Assembly: GCA_023229065.1 (NCBI GenBank)
Contig: JALNZZ010000069.1
Coordinates: 1 to 10,809, forward strand
Source: Porticoccaceae bacterium
GTDB taxonomy: Bacteria > Pseudomonadota > Gammaproteobacteria > Pseudomonadales > Porticoccaceae
Direction: 5' to 3'
DNA: 10,809 nucleotides
In this document: positions 1 to 5,856 of the stretch, one piece after another
How the letters are laid out: every line of letters starts with the position of its first letter
Position numbering within the stretch: the first letter of the stretch is position 1
Made by a program: the position numbers and the translations under genes
The notes under the pieces: model-generated
Seen by the model: only the letters and a program-made list of their open reading frames with translations
Databases searched by the model: none
Told to the model about the DNA's origin: nothing

Positions 1-411
1 ATTGGTATCAAGGAAGCGACAGGGGATATGGATCGCGCCCGCGCCCTGATTGCCGGTTGCCCTGCAGACTTTGCCGTCTACTCCGGCGATGACCTTACCG
101 CAGTGGAATTGATACTGCTCGGCGGCAAGGGCAATATCTCCGTCACTGCCAATATCGCTCCAGCGGCGGTGCGCCGTCTCTGCGTGGCCGCCTTGGCGGG
201 CGACGAACAGCTCGCCAGGGAGATCCACGGCCAGCTGTTGCCCTTGCATCGGGCCCTCTTTGTGGAGTCAAATCCTATCCCGGTCAAGTGGGCGGCAGCT
301 CAGCTAGGGTTGTCTCAGGACGCTATCCGCTTGCCCCTGACGTCGTTGACAGAAACGTTTCACCCGGTGGTGCGCGAGGCGATGGTCGCCGCCGGAGTGT
401 TGCCGGGCTGA
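1..411 (+). CDS. dapA: 4-hydroxy-tetrahydrodipicolinate synthase, C-terminal part (5' end outside window)
   Basis: This is the 3' portion of DapA, the cytoplasmic enzyme that condenses pyruvate with L-aspartate semialdehyde as the first committed step to diaminopimelate and lysine. The reading frame is open from base 1, and 136 residues are visible of a protein usually about 290 long. The visible part begins with IGIKEATGD, whose lysine (visible residue 4) matches the Schiff-base lysine of the family (Lys161 in E. coli). Further family matches are SGDDLTA, GGKGNISVTAN and the NPIPVKWA segment, all typical of proteobacterial DapA. The stop is TGA at 409-411. bamC follows 83 bp downstream on the same strand, the classic dapA-bamC pairing. 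No terminator is visible between them, so co-transcription is likely. The promoter and N-terminal half lie outside the window. Confidence 0.96.
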   Translation: MGIKEATGDMDRARALIAGCPADFAVYSGDDLTAVELILLGGKGNISVTANIAPAAVRRLCVAALAGDEQLAREIHGQLLPLHRALFVESNPIPVKWAAAQLGLSQDAIRLPLTSLTETFHPVVREAMVAAGVLPG

Positions 412-494
412 CCGGCCTGGCTTCCTTTACAAGTGCTGTCATTTTCAGAGGCATTCCTTATTCAGGCTCTATCCTTGTTCAGGAGCACCGACAC

Positions 495-1529
495 ATGAAA
501 ACCAGGCTAATCGCCGCCTTGACACTCTCCTCCCTGGCGCTATCGGGCTGCGGCATGTTCGGCGAGGACGGCACTTTCAGGAACCGCGGTAAGGATTACC
601 TGGAGGCTGAGGAGCTGCCCCCCCTTGTGGTCCCCGAGGGGCTTGATAGCAGTGGCCTCGGTCAGCTCTACCCCATTCCCCCTATTTCCCAGACTACAGT
701 GTTGCACGAGGGCGACGATGTGCCGCGGCCACTGGCTCTCTCTGCGGAAAGCTTGGAGGAAGTGGTCAAGATTCAGAACCTGGGCGATGAACGCTGGATT
801 TTGACCAACCGCAGCCCGAGCGAAGTGTGGCCCAGGCTGCGTAACCTCCTTAACAGCAATGGTATTCACACAGCCCGTGCCGATGCGTCTCAGGGGGTGC
901 TGGACACGGTATGGCTCGAGTTTCAGGGCGATGACGAATACCACCACCGCTATCGCCTGACGGTACAGCCGGGCGTGCAGCTCAACAGTACCGAGATCAA
1001 AGTTCTTCACGATCGTATGACAGCGGGGGGCGACGATCACGACAGCTGGCCAGAAACCTCTCTGGACGACAAGCGCGAGCAGGAAATGGCGCAGATCCTC
1101 GCCGAAGCCCTGGCCGGCGATCTCAGCAGTGGAACTGTCTCCCTCTTGGCGCAGGCTATCGGCGGCACTGAAAAAGTGGAGATCGTGACCCCGGAAGTGG
1201 CCGATCCTTATTTGATGATGAAGCTGGATATGAATCGCGCCTGGGCCTCGGTAGGTTACTCCCTGCAGCGGGGCGGCTTCACCACCATCGACCAGGACCG
1301 TTCCGCCGGCGTGTTTTACGTTCACTACAGCGCAGAGGAAGAAGAAAAGCCGGGCTTTTTCCGACGCCTGCTCGGCCGCGGCGACAAAATTCTTGAGGTG
1401 GGCTACCAGGTTGTGCTGATTCGAGTCGATGACGGTGTGCAGGTGCGCATTGTCGATGCAGACCGCACCGGCCTGCAACGCGCCGAGGCTATTCGCCTGC
1501 TGCAAGGCGTCCGCGCCAACCTGTCGTAG
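495..1529 (+). CDS. bamC: Outer membrane protein assembly factor BamC (lipoprotein)
   Basis: BamC is a lipoprotein subunit of the BAM complex that folds beta-barrel proteins into the outer membrane; it binds BamD. The ATG at 495 is preferred because AGGAG (481-485) lies 9 bases upstream and the product then starts with a signal peptide ending in lipobox LSGC (residues 16-19, acylated Cys19). The frame is open further upstream, but that extension would bury the signal peptide. The product has 344 residues, the same length as E. coli BamC. After the cysteine comes the unstructured segment with RGKDYLEAEELPPLVVPEGL (about 31-50), which in the family contacts BamD. Two helix-grip-type domains follow, roughly 95-205 and 215-344. 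It sits between dapA and an MBL hydrolase in a conserved operon. BamC sequences diverge strongly, so the call rests on signal peptide, length, N-terminal motif and position together. Confidence 0.93.
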   Translation: MKTRLIAALTLSSLALSGCGMFGEDGTFRNRGKDYLEAEELPPLVVPEGLDSSGLGQLYPIPPISQTTVLHEGDDVPRPLALSAESLEEVVKIQNLGDERWILTNRSPSEVWPRLRNLLNSNGIHTARADASQGVLDTVWLEFQGDDEYHHRYRLTVQPGVQLNSTEIKVLHDRMTAGGDDHDSWPETSLDDKREQEMAQILAEALAGDLSSGTVSLLAQAIGGTEKVEIVTPEVADPYLMMKLDMNRAWASVGYSLQRGGFTTIDQDRSAGVFYVHYSAEEEEKPGFFRRLLGRGDKILEVGYQVVLIRVDDGVQVRIVDADRTGLQRAEAIRLLQGVRANLS

Positions 1530-1542
1530 AGATTGAGGTGTT

Positions 1543-2307
1543 ATGACTATCCGCTTCGCGTCTCTGGGGAGCGGCAGCAAGGGTAACGGTACACTGATAG
1601 AGAGTGGCGATACCTGCCTGCTGGTGGATTGCGGTTTCTCCGTGCGGGAAACAGAAAAGCGCCTGGCCCGGCTGGGGCGTACCGGGCAGGATCTGAGCGC
1701 CATTCTGGTGACTCATGAGCACAGCGATCACGGGCGCGGCGCGGCGGCGCTGGCAAGAAAATATGGCTTGCCGGTGTATCTGACTGCCGGTACTCTGCGC
1801 GGCCTGCAACGCGATGCCCCCACGGGGCCGAAAATTATTTGTGGCGAGCAAGAGTTCACGGTTGGAGCGATCAGTGTGACTCCGGTGACGGTACCACACG
1901 ACGCCCGCGAGCCGGTGCAGTTTCATTTTACAGCGGCTGGCCGCAGGGTGGGGGTGCTCACTGATTTGGGCTGCATTACTCCTCATGTGGTAAACAGCTT
2001 TAACGGCTGTGATGGCCTGTTACTGGAAGCTAACCACGATACCGCCATGCTCGATAAGGGCCCCTATCCCGCAGCCCTCAAGCGGCGAGTGGGCGGGGAC
2101 TGGGGGCACCTCAACAACGACCAGGCGGTCCAGTTTCTGCACGCTGTAGAGCGCCGTTGCCTGCAGATACTGGTGCTGGGCCATATCAGCCAGCAAAACA
2201 ATGCAGTGGGTCTGGTGGAAGATGCCGTAGCCCCCTTGCAGCAGGATCTTCACCAAGTGCACTATGCTTGCCAGGAACAGGGCTTTGACTGGCACGGAAT
2301 CGACTGA
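1543..2307 (+). CDS. MBL-fold metallo-hydrolase (YycJ/PhnP-like)
   Basis: A 254-residue metallo-beta-lactamase-fold protein, probably a two-metal cytoplasmic hydrolase. Visible metal-ligand motifs are HEHSDH (58-63), a histidine in VPHDA (119), Asp141 in LTDLG, His165 in EANHD and a C-terminal histidine in VLGHIS (214). The start, RFASLGSGSKGN (4-15), is typical of the YycJ/WalJ-like subgroup, which has been linked to nuclease or phosphodiesterase activity. The substrate of this protein cannot be read from the sequence. The start codon is 13 bases after the bamC stop, with GAGG at 1535-1538, so translation is probably coupled to bamC. The same gene sits between bamC and purC in Pseudomonas, which supports orthology but not function. 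No signal peptide is seen. Confidence 0.9.
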   Translation: MTIRFASLGSGSKGNGTLIESGDTCLLVDCGFSVRETEKRLARLGRTGQDLSAILVTHEHSDHGRGAAALARKYGLPVYLTAGTLRGLQRDAPTGPKIICGEQEFTVGAISVTPVTVPHDAREPVQFHFTAAGRRVGVLTDLGCITPHVVNSFNGCDGLLLEANHDTAMLDKGPYPAALKRRVGGDWGHLNNDQAVQFLHAVERRCLQILVLGHISQQNNAVGLVEDAVAPLQQDLHQVHYACQEQGFDWHGID

Positions 2308-2317
2308 CTACAACTAA

Positions 2318-2328
2318 TGGTTTAACCA
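2318..2328. repeat. Short palindrome just before purC
   Basis: TGGTTTAACCA is a perfect 5-bp inverted repeat around one central base. It ends three bases before the purC ATG and lies where a Shine-Dalgarno sequence would be expected. It also contains a minimal ATG-GTT-TAA frame (2317-2325). It could be chance or a small operator or translational element; nothing in the sequence decides this. Confidence 0.3.
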
Positions 2329-2331
2329 CTG

Positions 2332-3048
2332 ATGGAAAAACGCGCGCAACTTTATGCCGGCAAGGCCAAGTCGGTCTTTGCCACTGATGATCCCGACCGT
2401 CTGGTGATCGTCTTCCGCAATGACACTTCAGCATTCGATGGTCAGAAGGTGGAGCAACTGGACCGCAAGGGCATGGTCAACAACAAGTTCAATGCCTTTA
2501 TCATGGAAAAGCTCCAGGCGGCAGGTATCCCCACGCATTTCGAGAAGCTGTTGAGTGCAGAAGAATGCCTGGTCAAGCGGCTGGACATGATTCCTCTGGA
2601 GTGCGTCGTTCGCAATGTCATCGCCGGTAGCCTCTGTCGCCGCCTGGGGGTAGAGGAGGGGACCGAGCTGAGTCCGCCCACTTTTGAGCTGTTCCTCAAG
2701 AATGACGCGTTACATGACCCGATGATCAACGAATCTTACGTTCGCACCTTCGGCTGGGCTAGCGATGAGCAGCTCGAGGCCATGAAGGCGCTTACCTTCA
2801 AGGTCAATGACGTGCTCAAGCAGCTGTTTGCCGAGGCGGGCATGATCCTGGTGGACTACAAGCTGGAGTTTGGCGTTTTCAAGGGCGAAGTGGTGCTGGG
2901 TGATGAGTTCAGCCCCGATGGCTGCCGGATCTGGGATGCCGAGACGCGTGAAAAGCTGGACAAGGACCGCTTCCGGCAGGATCTCGGCAATGTGATTGAA
3001 TCCTATGAGTTGGTGGGCCGCAGGCTGGGAATTTCCTTTGACGACTAA
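2332..3048 (+). CDS. purC: Phosphoribosylaminoimidazole-succinocarboxamide synthase (SAICAR synthetase)
   Basis: PurC joins aspartate to CAIR using ATP, a late step of IMP synthesis in the cytoplasm. The 238-residue product has the usual bacterial length. Clear landmarks are the nucleotide-binding start LYAGKAKSVF (7-16), RNDTSAFDGQK (29-39), the signature region ECVVRNVIAGSLCRR (90-104), LVDYKLEFG (173-181) and LGDEFSPDGCRIWD (189-202). It is the last gene of the dapA-bamC-MBL-purC run, 24 bases after the preceding stop, and is followed by a strong terminator. The gap has no purine-rich Shine-Dalgarno sequence. It holds instead a short palindrome and a two-codon ATG-GTT-TAA mini-frame. ATG 2332 is still the right start, since an in-frame TAA lies just upstream and the N-terminus aligns with known PurC. 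No PurR-type operator is evident. Confidence 0.97.
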   Translation: MEKRAQLYAGKAKSVFATDDPDRLVIVFRNDTSAFDGQKVEQLDRKGMVNNKFNAFIMEKLQAAGIPTHFEKLLSAEECLVKRLDMIPLECVVRNVIAGSLCRRLGVEEGTELSPPTFELFLKNDALHDPMINESYVRTFGWASDEQLEAMKALTFKVNDVLKQLFAEAGMILVDYKLEFGVFKGEVVLGDEFSPDGCRIWDAETREKLDKDRFRQDLGNVIESYELVGRRLGISFDD

Positions 3049-3065
3049 CTTTTGAGCGGGTTGAG

Positions 3066-3091
3066 AAAGGGGCTTGTCAAGCCCCTTTTTT
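3066..3091 (+). terminator. Rho-independent terminator of the dapA-purC operon
   Basis: AAAGGGGCTT (3066-3075) pairs perfectly with AAGCCCCTTT (3079-3088) around a three-base loop, and the run of T continues to 3091. It starts 18 bases after the purC stop. This is a textbook intrinsic terminator and marks the end of the operon. Confidence 0.92.
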
Positions 3092-3304
3092 GTAGGCTGA
3101 GCGAGCGTTTGTCAACAGTTTGTCGGGAAGTTCACCAAAACTTTTCCACCGTCAAGGCAAGGCTGGAGCAAGTTAGAACTTCATGCTAAGAAGGATTTCA
3201 CAAGGTTGCCGTAAGTCATTGAATTTTGATTTTTCTTTTCCTAACTGATTGATTTTAAAGAAGTATAACTTTTGATCATTTTTTGATCAATCTGTAGGGG
3301 AGCC

Positions 3305-3382
3305 ATGGCTCGTCGCTATCTGGGAGAGTTTTACGAAACAAATCCACAAAGTTATCCACAGAATTTGTGGGTAACTTTATGA
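3305..3382 (+). CDS. Possible 25-residue small protein overlapping the DnaA boxes
   Basis: ATG at 3305 opens a 25-codon frame ending in TGA at 3380-3382. It is preceded by AGGGGAG (3296-3302), a strong ribosome-site match that sits only two bases from the ATG, closer than ideal. The predicted peptide begins MARRYLGEFYE and has no membrane segment or recognisable motif. The frame runs through the DnaA-box inverted repeat, so its codons may be dictated by that DNA element. No homologue is recognised. Only the ribosome-site match supports it, so it is listed as a candidate. Confidence 0.2.
   Translation: MARRYLGEFYETNPQSYPQNLWVTL
3340..3378. promoter_or_regulatory. DnaA-box cluster within an inverted repeat
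   Basis: TTATCCACA at 3352-3360 is a perfect consensus DnaA box. On the opposite strand 3366-3374 reads TTACCCACA (8 of 9), and AAATCCACA at 3340-3348 matches 7 of 9. The first two lie in a near-perfect 13-bp inverted repeat: AAAGTTATCCACA at 3348-3360 and TGTGGGTAACTTT at 3366-3378, with one T/G wobble and a 5-base spacer. This head-to-head arrangement resembles box pairs in gammaproteobacterial replication origins. Neighbours are not the usual oriC genes, so a secondary DnaA-binding or DnaA-regulated site is as likely as an origin. Confidence 0.6.
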
Positions 3383-3549
3383 TGAGGGAATGTGTGTAAA
3401 GGGGATACAGGTGTGGGAGATTGTGTGTTTTTGTAACAGGTGGCGAGCCTTGTGTCAGCTAACCTGGGCTCAGACTTGGCCGCCTGCGCTCCTTATCAGG
3501 GAGCAGTCGTTCTGGCAGGGCAGAGAGGAGCGATACCTTACCAAGGGCA

Positions 3550-3996
3550 TTATTTGCAATGGTCGGGTGGGATGAACTGACCTTGTACTTGTTGTTGCAA
3601 TCTGTCTACTACCTGACAGTCGAGCTCAGGGTTGCCGGCCAGGTTGACGGAGGTCAGGTGGGGAAGAATCAGCAGGGCCTTGATGTCGACCAGATTGTTG
3701 TTGGCCAGGTTGAGGGTCTGCAATTGACTGAAAATTTCCAACCCGTGGGCGGTGGTGATGGCACCATTGCTGCAGTTGAGCATCACCAGTTGATCGGCGC
3801 GGGTGATGGCGTGATCGGCAATGGTCTGGGCGGTGCACTGCTGTAGGCCTGCGTCCTGCAGTTGGTAGGCAGTAAAGGGTTGAGGCGGGGTATGCAGCAC
3901 TTGCTCGTTGAGGGTGAACTGATAGCGGTTGCAGGCGTTGAGTGCCAGCGGGATGGCAACAACGGCGAGCAGAGTGAGCAATCGGGATGATTTCAT
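3550..3996 (-). CDS. Small leucine-rich-repeat lipoprotein of unknown function
   Basis: The 148-residue product has a basic N-terminus, a hydrophobic stretch and a lipobox LNAC (19-22), so it is predicted to be a lipoprotein anchored at Cys22. Two full 22-residue repeats of SDS22/internalin-like pattern are visible at about 70-91 and 92-113 (the second contains LQTLNLANNNLVDI). A partial third starts at 114 (LTSVNLAGNPELDC). Four further cysteines (54, 75, 127, 147) could form disulfides in the periplasm. LRR folds usually bind proteins, but three short repeats are near the lower limit for such a fold. The ribosome site is weak. It is transcribed divergently from the YiaD-like gene, with 262 bp between them. 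No specific family name is recognised. Confidence 0.75.
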   Translation of the reverse strand: MKSSRLLTLLAVVAIPLALNACNRYQFTLNEQVLHTPPQPFTAYQLQDAGLQQCTAQTIADHAITRADQLVMLNCSNGAITTAHGLEIFSQLQTLNLANNNLVDIKALLILPHLTSVNLAGNPELDCQVVDRLQQQVQGQFIPPDHCK

Positions 3997-4059
3997 GGTC
4001 TTAAAACCTGTCCAAAGTGTTGCCAGGAGCGCCGGCTAGTCCGCAGCTCTCCTGTGGAT

Positions 4060-4132
4060 GCTTGCTCGCAAGCGATGCCCCGGCTTGAGCGAGGCCCAGG
4101 CCGGTGGCCTGGGTGTCTGCTGCCACGGCAGC
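4060..4132. repeat. Three successive short hairpins between the divergent lipoprotein genes
   Basis: Three perfect inverted repeats follow one another: GCTTGC/GCAAGC at 4060-4073 (2-base loop), CCCAGGCC/GGCCTGGG at 4095-4113 (3-base loop) and GCTGCC/GGCAGC at 4119-4132 (2-base loop). None is followed by a T run, so they are not standard terminators. They lie in the 262-bp intergenic region (3997-4258) between the LRR gene and the YiaD-like gene and may be a 5' leader structure or a REP-like element. Confidence 0.5.
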
Positions 4133-4258
4133 GCCTCTTGCAAGCCCATGAGTCAAGGCTTTGAACAGGCCTCAGTCCGAGGGTGGGCTATTCTAGCGCT
4201 CGCAGACGATGGCAGACAAACATATATTGTTCACAAACGACGTAAAAAAGGGTTTTGT

Positions 4259-4912
4259 ATGAAGAAATTAGCTGTTGTTCTGGCTGTTCTGACTGTAGCC
4301 GGATGTACTACCACCGACCCCTATAGTGGCGAACAACGCACCAGCAAGACCGCCAAAGGAGCGGCTATTGGTGCTGTCGGTGGTGCCGTTGTCGGCGCCG
4401 CCACCGCCAGCCGCGGCGATCGCAACAAAGGTATCCTCACTGGCGCCATAGCCGGTGGGGCTATCGGCGGGGGTATCGGCAATTATATGGATCGCCAGGA
4501 AGCCGAGTTGCGGCAAAAACTGCAGGGAAGTGGTGTCAGCGTGAGCCGCGAAGGAGATAATATCCGGCTCAATATGCCGGGCAATGTGACCTTTGGCGTT
4601 GATCGCCATGAGGTGCGGCCCGAGTTCTACCAGACGCTGGAATCCGTCGCTGTGGTGCTCAAGGAGTATAACCAGACCAATGTGCGGGTAGTGGGATATA
4701 CCGACAATACAGGTAGCGATAGCCACAACCAGACACTGTCGGAGCGCCGCGCCGCCAGTGTCGGTCAATTGCTGACTTCTCACGGGGTGGCTGCCGGTCG
4801 CGTGTGGACCAGCGGTTATGGCAAACGCTACCCCATTGCCAGCAATGATACGGAGCAGGGCCGTCAAGCTAATCGCAGGGTTGAAATCGAGTTGGTGCCC
4901 GTTGGTAACTGA
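4259..4912 (+). CDS. yiaD: OmpA-family glycine-zipper lipoprotein (YiaD-like)
   Basis: A 217-residue envelope lipoprotein closely resembling E. coli YiaD (219 residues), whose C-terminal OmpA-like domain is expected to bind peptidoglycan. In order it has a signal peptide with lipobox VAGC (13-16, Cys16), a TTTDPYSGEQ linker and a glycine-zipper region of GxxxG-type repeats (34-75, possibly membrane-inserting). The OmpA domain then covers about 105-215, with VVGYTDNTGS (144-153), LSERRAASV (160-168) and NRRVEIEL (205-212) carrying the conserved Asp and Arg of the peptidoglycan site. The start is ATG 4259 because AAGGG (4248-4252) lies six bases upstream and the signal peptide begins there. The longer in-frame extension from 4058 would bury the signal. 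A TATATT (4223-4228) is a weak -10 candidate with no clear -35. Its end overlaps the rsmJ frame. Confidence 0.92.
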   Translation: MKKLAVVLAVLTVAGCTTTDPYSGEQRTSKTAKGAAIGAVGGAVVGAATASRGDRNKGILTGAIAGGAIGGGIGNYMDRQEAELRQKLQGSGVSVSREGDNIRLNMPGNVTFGVDRHEVRPEFYQTLESVAVVLKEYNQTNVRVVGYTDNTGSDSHNQTLSERRAASVGQLLTSHGVAAGRVWTSGYGKRYPIASNDTEQGRQANRRVEIELVPVGN

Positions 4913-5747
4913 TCCCTTTGAGCGGCTTCCCGTTGCTGCGGCGCGGGGCTTCGGTGTTGAGGCCGAGGCTCTGGCGTCGCGGCGCGGCCTGGCGTGGTTG
5001 GGGGAGCGGGATAATACCCATGATGCCAGTGTACCGCTGCTGTTGTGGTTTGATGACAGCGGCCTGAGCATCCGCCAGACCGGACGCAAGGCCATGGGGC
5101 CAGTGCGCTGCGACTTTGTTGAGGGCGAAGCACGCCATCGCCGTCTGTATGGCGGTGGCAAGTCCCAGGCCATTGCCAAGGCGGTGGGAGTGAAGGAGCG
5201 GGCGGGCCTGCGGGTTGCGGATCTCACCGCAGGCATGGGTGGCGATGCCTTTGTGCTCGCCAGCCTCGGTTGTGACGTGACACTGGTGGAGCGGCATCCA
5301 GTGGTGGCGGCGCTGCTGGCCGATGGTCTGCGCCGCGCAGCAGTGGCGACAAAAGCAACTGAGACTGCCAGCCTTGAAGCGCACCATGATGCCGGACTCG
5401 CGGCGATTGTGGCCCGTCTCTCCCTGGAGGAGCAAGATGCCCGACACTGGCTGGTCAACTTGTCTGACGAACAGCGCCCCGATGTCATCTATCTGGACCC
5501 CATGTTTCCAGAGCGCCGCAAGTCAGCTCAGGTCAACAAAGCCATGCAGATTTTTCACCAATTAGTGGGTGCCGACGGCGACGCCGCTGAGTTGTTGCCC
5601 CTGGCGTTGGAAAAAGTCCGCTATCGGGTCGTCGTCAAACGCCCCTCGTACGCGCCCTGGTTGGGAGAGCACAAGCCATCCTATGCCCTGGAGGGGAAAG
5701 CAGTGCGGTTTGATGTCTATGCCTTGCGACGAATAAGCAGTGTCTGA
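4902..5747 (+). CDS. rsmJ: 16S rRNA (guanine1516-N2)-methyltransferase RsmJ
   Basis: RsmJ methylates G1516 of 16S rRNA with SAM as donor, in the cytoplasm. Key segments, numbered from the TTG start, are CDFVEGEARHRRLYGGGKSQ (70-89), the SAM-binding loop DLTAGMGGDAFVLASLGC (107-124), ERHPVVAALLADGL (130-143), the catalytic-type YLDPMFPERRKSA (197-209) and VVVKRPSYAP (243-252). These match the YhiQ/RsmJ family well. The start is uncertain. TTG 4902 gives 281 residues, nearest the family norm (about 250-260), with an 11-base overlap with the preceding gene and only a weak ribosome site. ATG at 4845 or 4818 would reach deeper into the YiaD-like gene and add a tail with no family match. Translational coupling to the upstream gene is likely. 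It converges on dapE. Confidence 0.92.
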   Translation: MVTDPFERLPVAAARGFGVEAEALASRRGLAWLGERDNTHDASVPLLLWFDDSGLSIRQTGRKAMGPVRCDFVEGEARHRRLYGGGKSQAIAKAVGVKERAGLRVADLTAGMGGDAFVLASLGCDVTLVERHPVVAALLADGLRRAAVATKATETASLEAHHDAGLAAIVARLSLEEQDARHWLVNLSDEQRPDVIYLDPMFPERRKSAQVNKAMQIFHQLVGADGDAAELLPLALEKVRYRVVVKRPSYAPWLGEHKPSYALEGKAVRFDVYALRRISSV

Positions 5748-5856
5748 CACTGCAGACAGCAGCGAATGCCCTCGCGAGTGCTGCGCTGCTCGATGACGCT
5801 GACCGGGAGTGATGTGGTCTCCGTAGGCTAACTTGCTGCCTAATAGTGGATATGCT

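Larger units (their letters stand above)
3092..3549. other. 458-bp stretch without a convincing gene; origin-like AT-rich region with DnaA boxes
   Basis: Between the purC terminator and the LRR lipoprotein no frame looks like a normal gene. Positions 3211-3290 are very AT-rich (18 G/C in 80 bases by hand count), in sharp contrast to the flanking genes. Two TGATCA palindromes (3273-3278 and 3284-3289) place GATC sites 11 bp apart. DnaA-box-like 9-mers follow at 3340-3348, 3352-3360 and 3366-3374. A small possible reading frame begins at 3305. A 7-base direct repeat GTTTGTC (3107-3113 and 3118-3124) is also seen. A 61-codon plus-strand frame at 3390-3575 is rich in Cys and Trp, lacks a ribosome site, and is not believed. 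Confidence 0.6.

Noticed and set aside
540..1703. Long minus-strand open frame (387 codons) opposite bamC
   Set aside because: It lies antisense to bamC and the MBL gene, has low-complexity content and no domain or ribosome site. bamC on the other strand has signal peptide, length and synteny.
3340..3378. Calling this segment the chromosomal replication origin outright
   Set aside because: Only three box-like sites are seen and none of dnaA, dnaN, gyrB, mnmG or rpmH is in the window. The evidence supports a DnaA-box cluster only.
3390..3575. 61-codon plus-strand frame after the DnaA boxes
   Set aside because: Composition is rich in Cys and Trp, there is no ribosome site, and it overlaps the end of the LRR lipoprotein gene on the other strand.
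4268..5488. Long minus-strand open frame (406 codons) opposite the YiaD-like gene and rsmJ
   Set aside because: The product is Ser/Arg/Thr-rich without motifs, typical of antisense frames in GC-rich DNA. Both plus-strand genes are firmly identified.
5748..5856. Terminator between convergent rsmJ and dapE
   Set aside because: An AGCAGCG/CGCTGCT pairing can be drawn near 5759-5791, but the loop is long and no T run follows on either strand.
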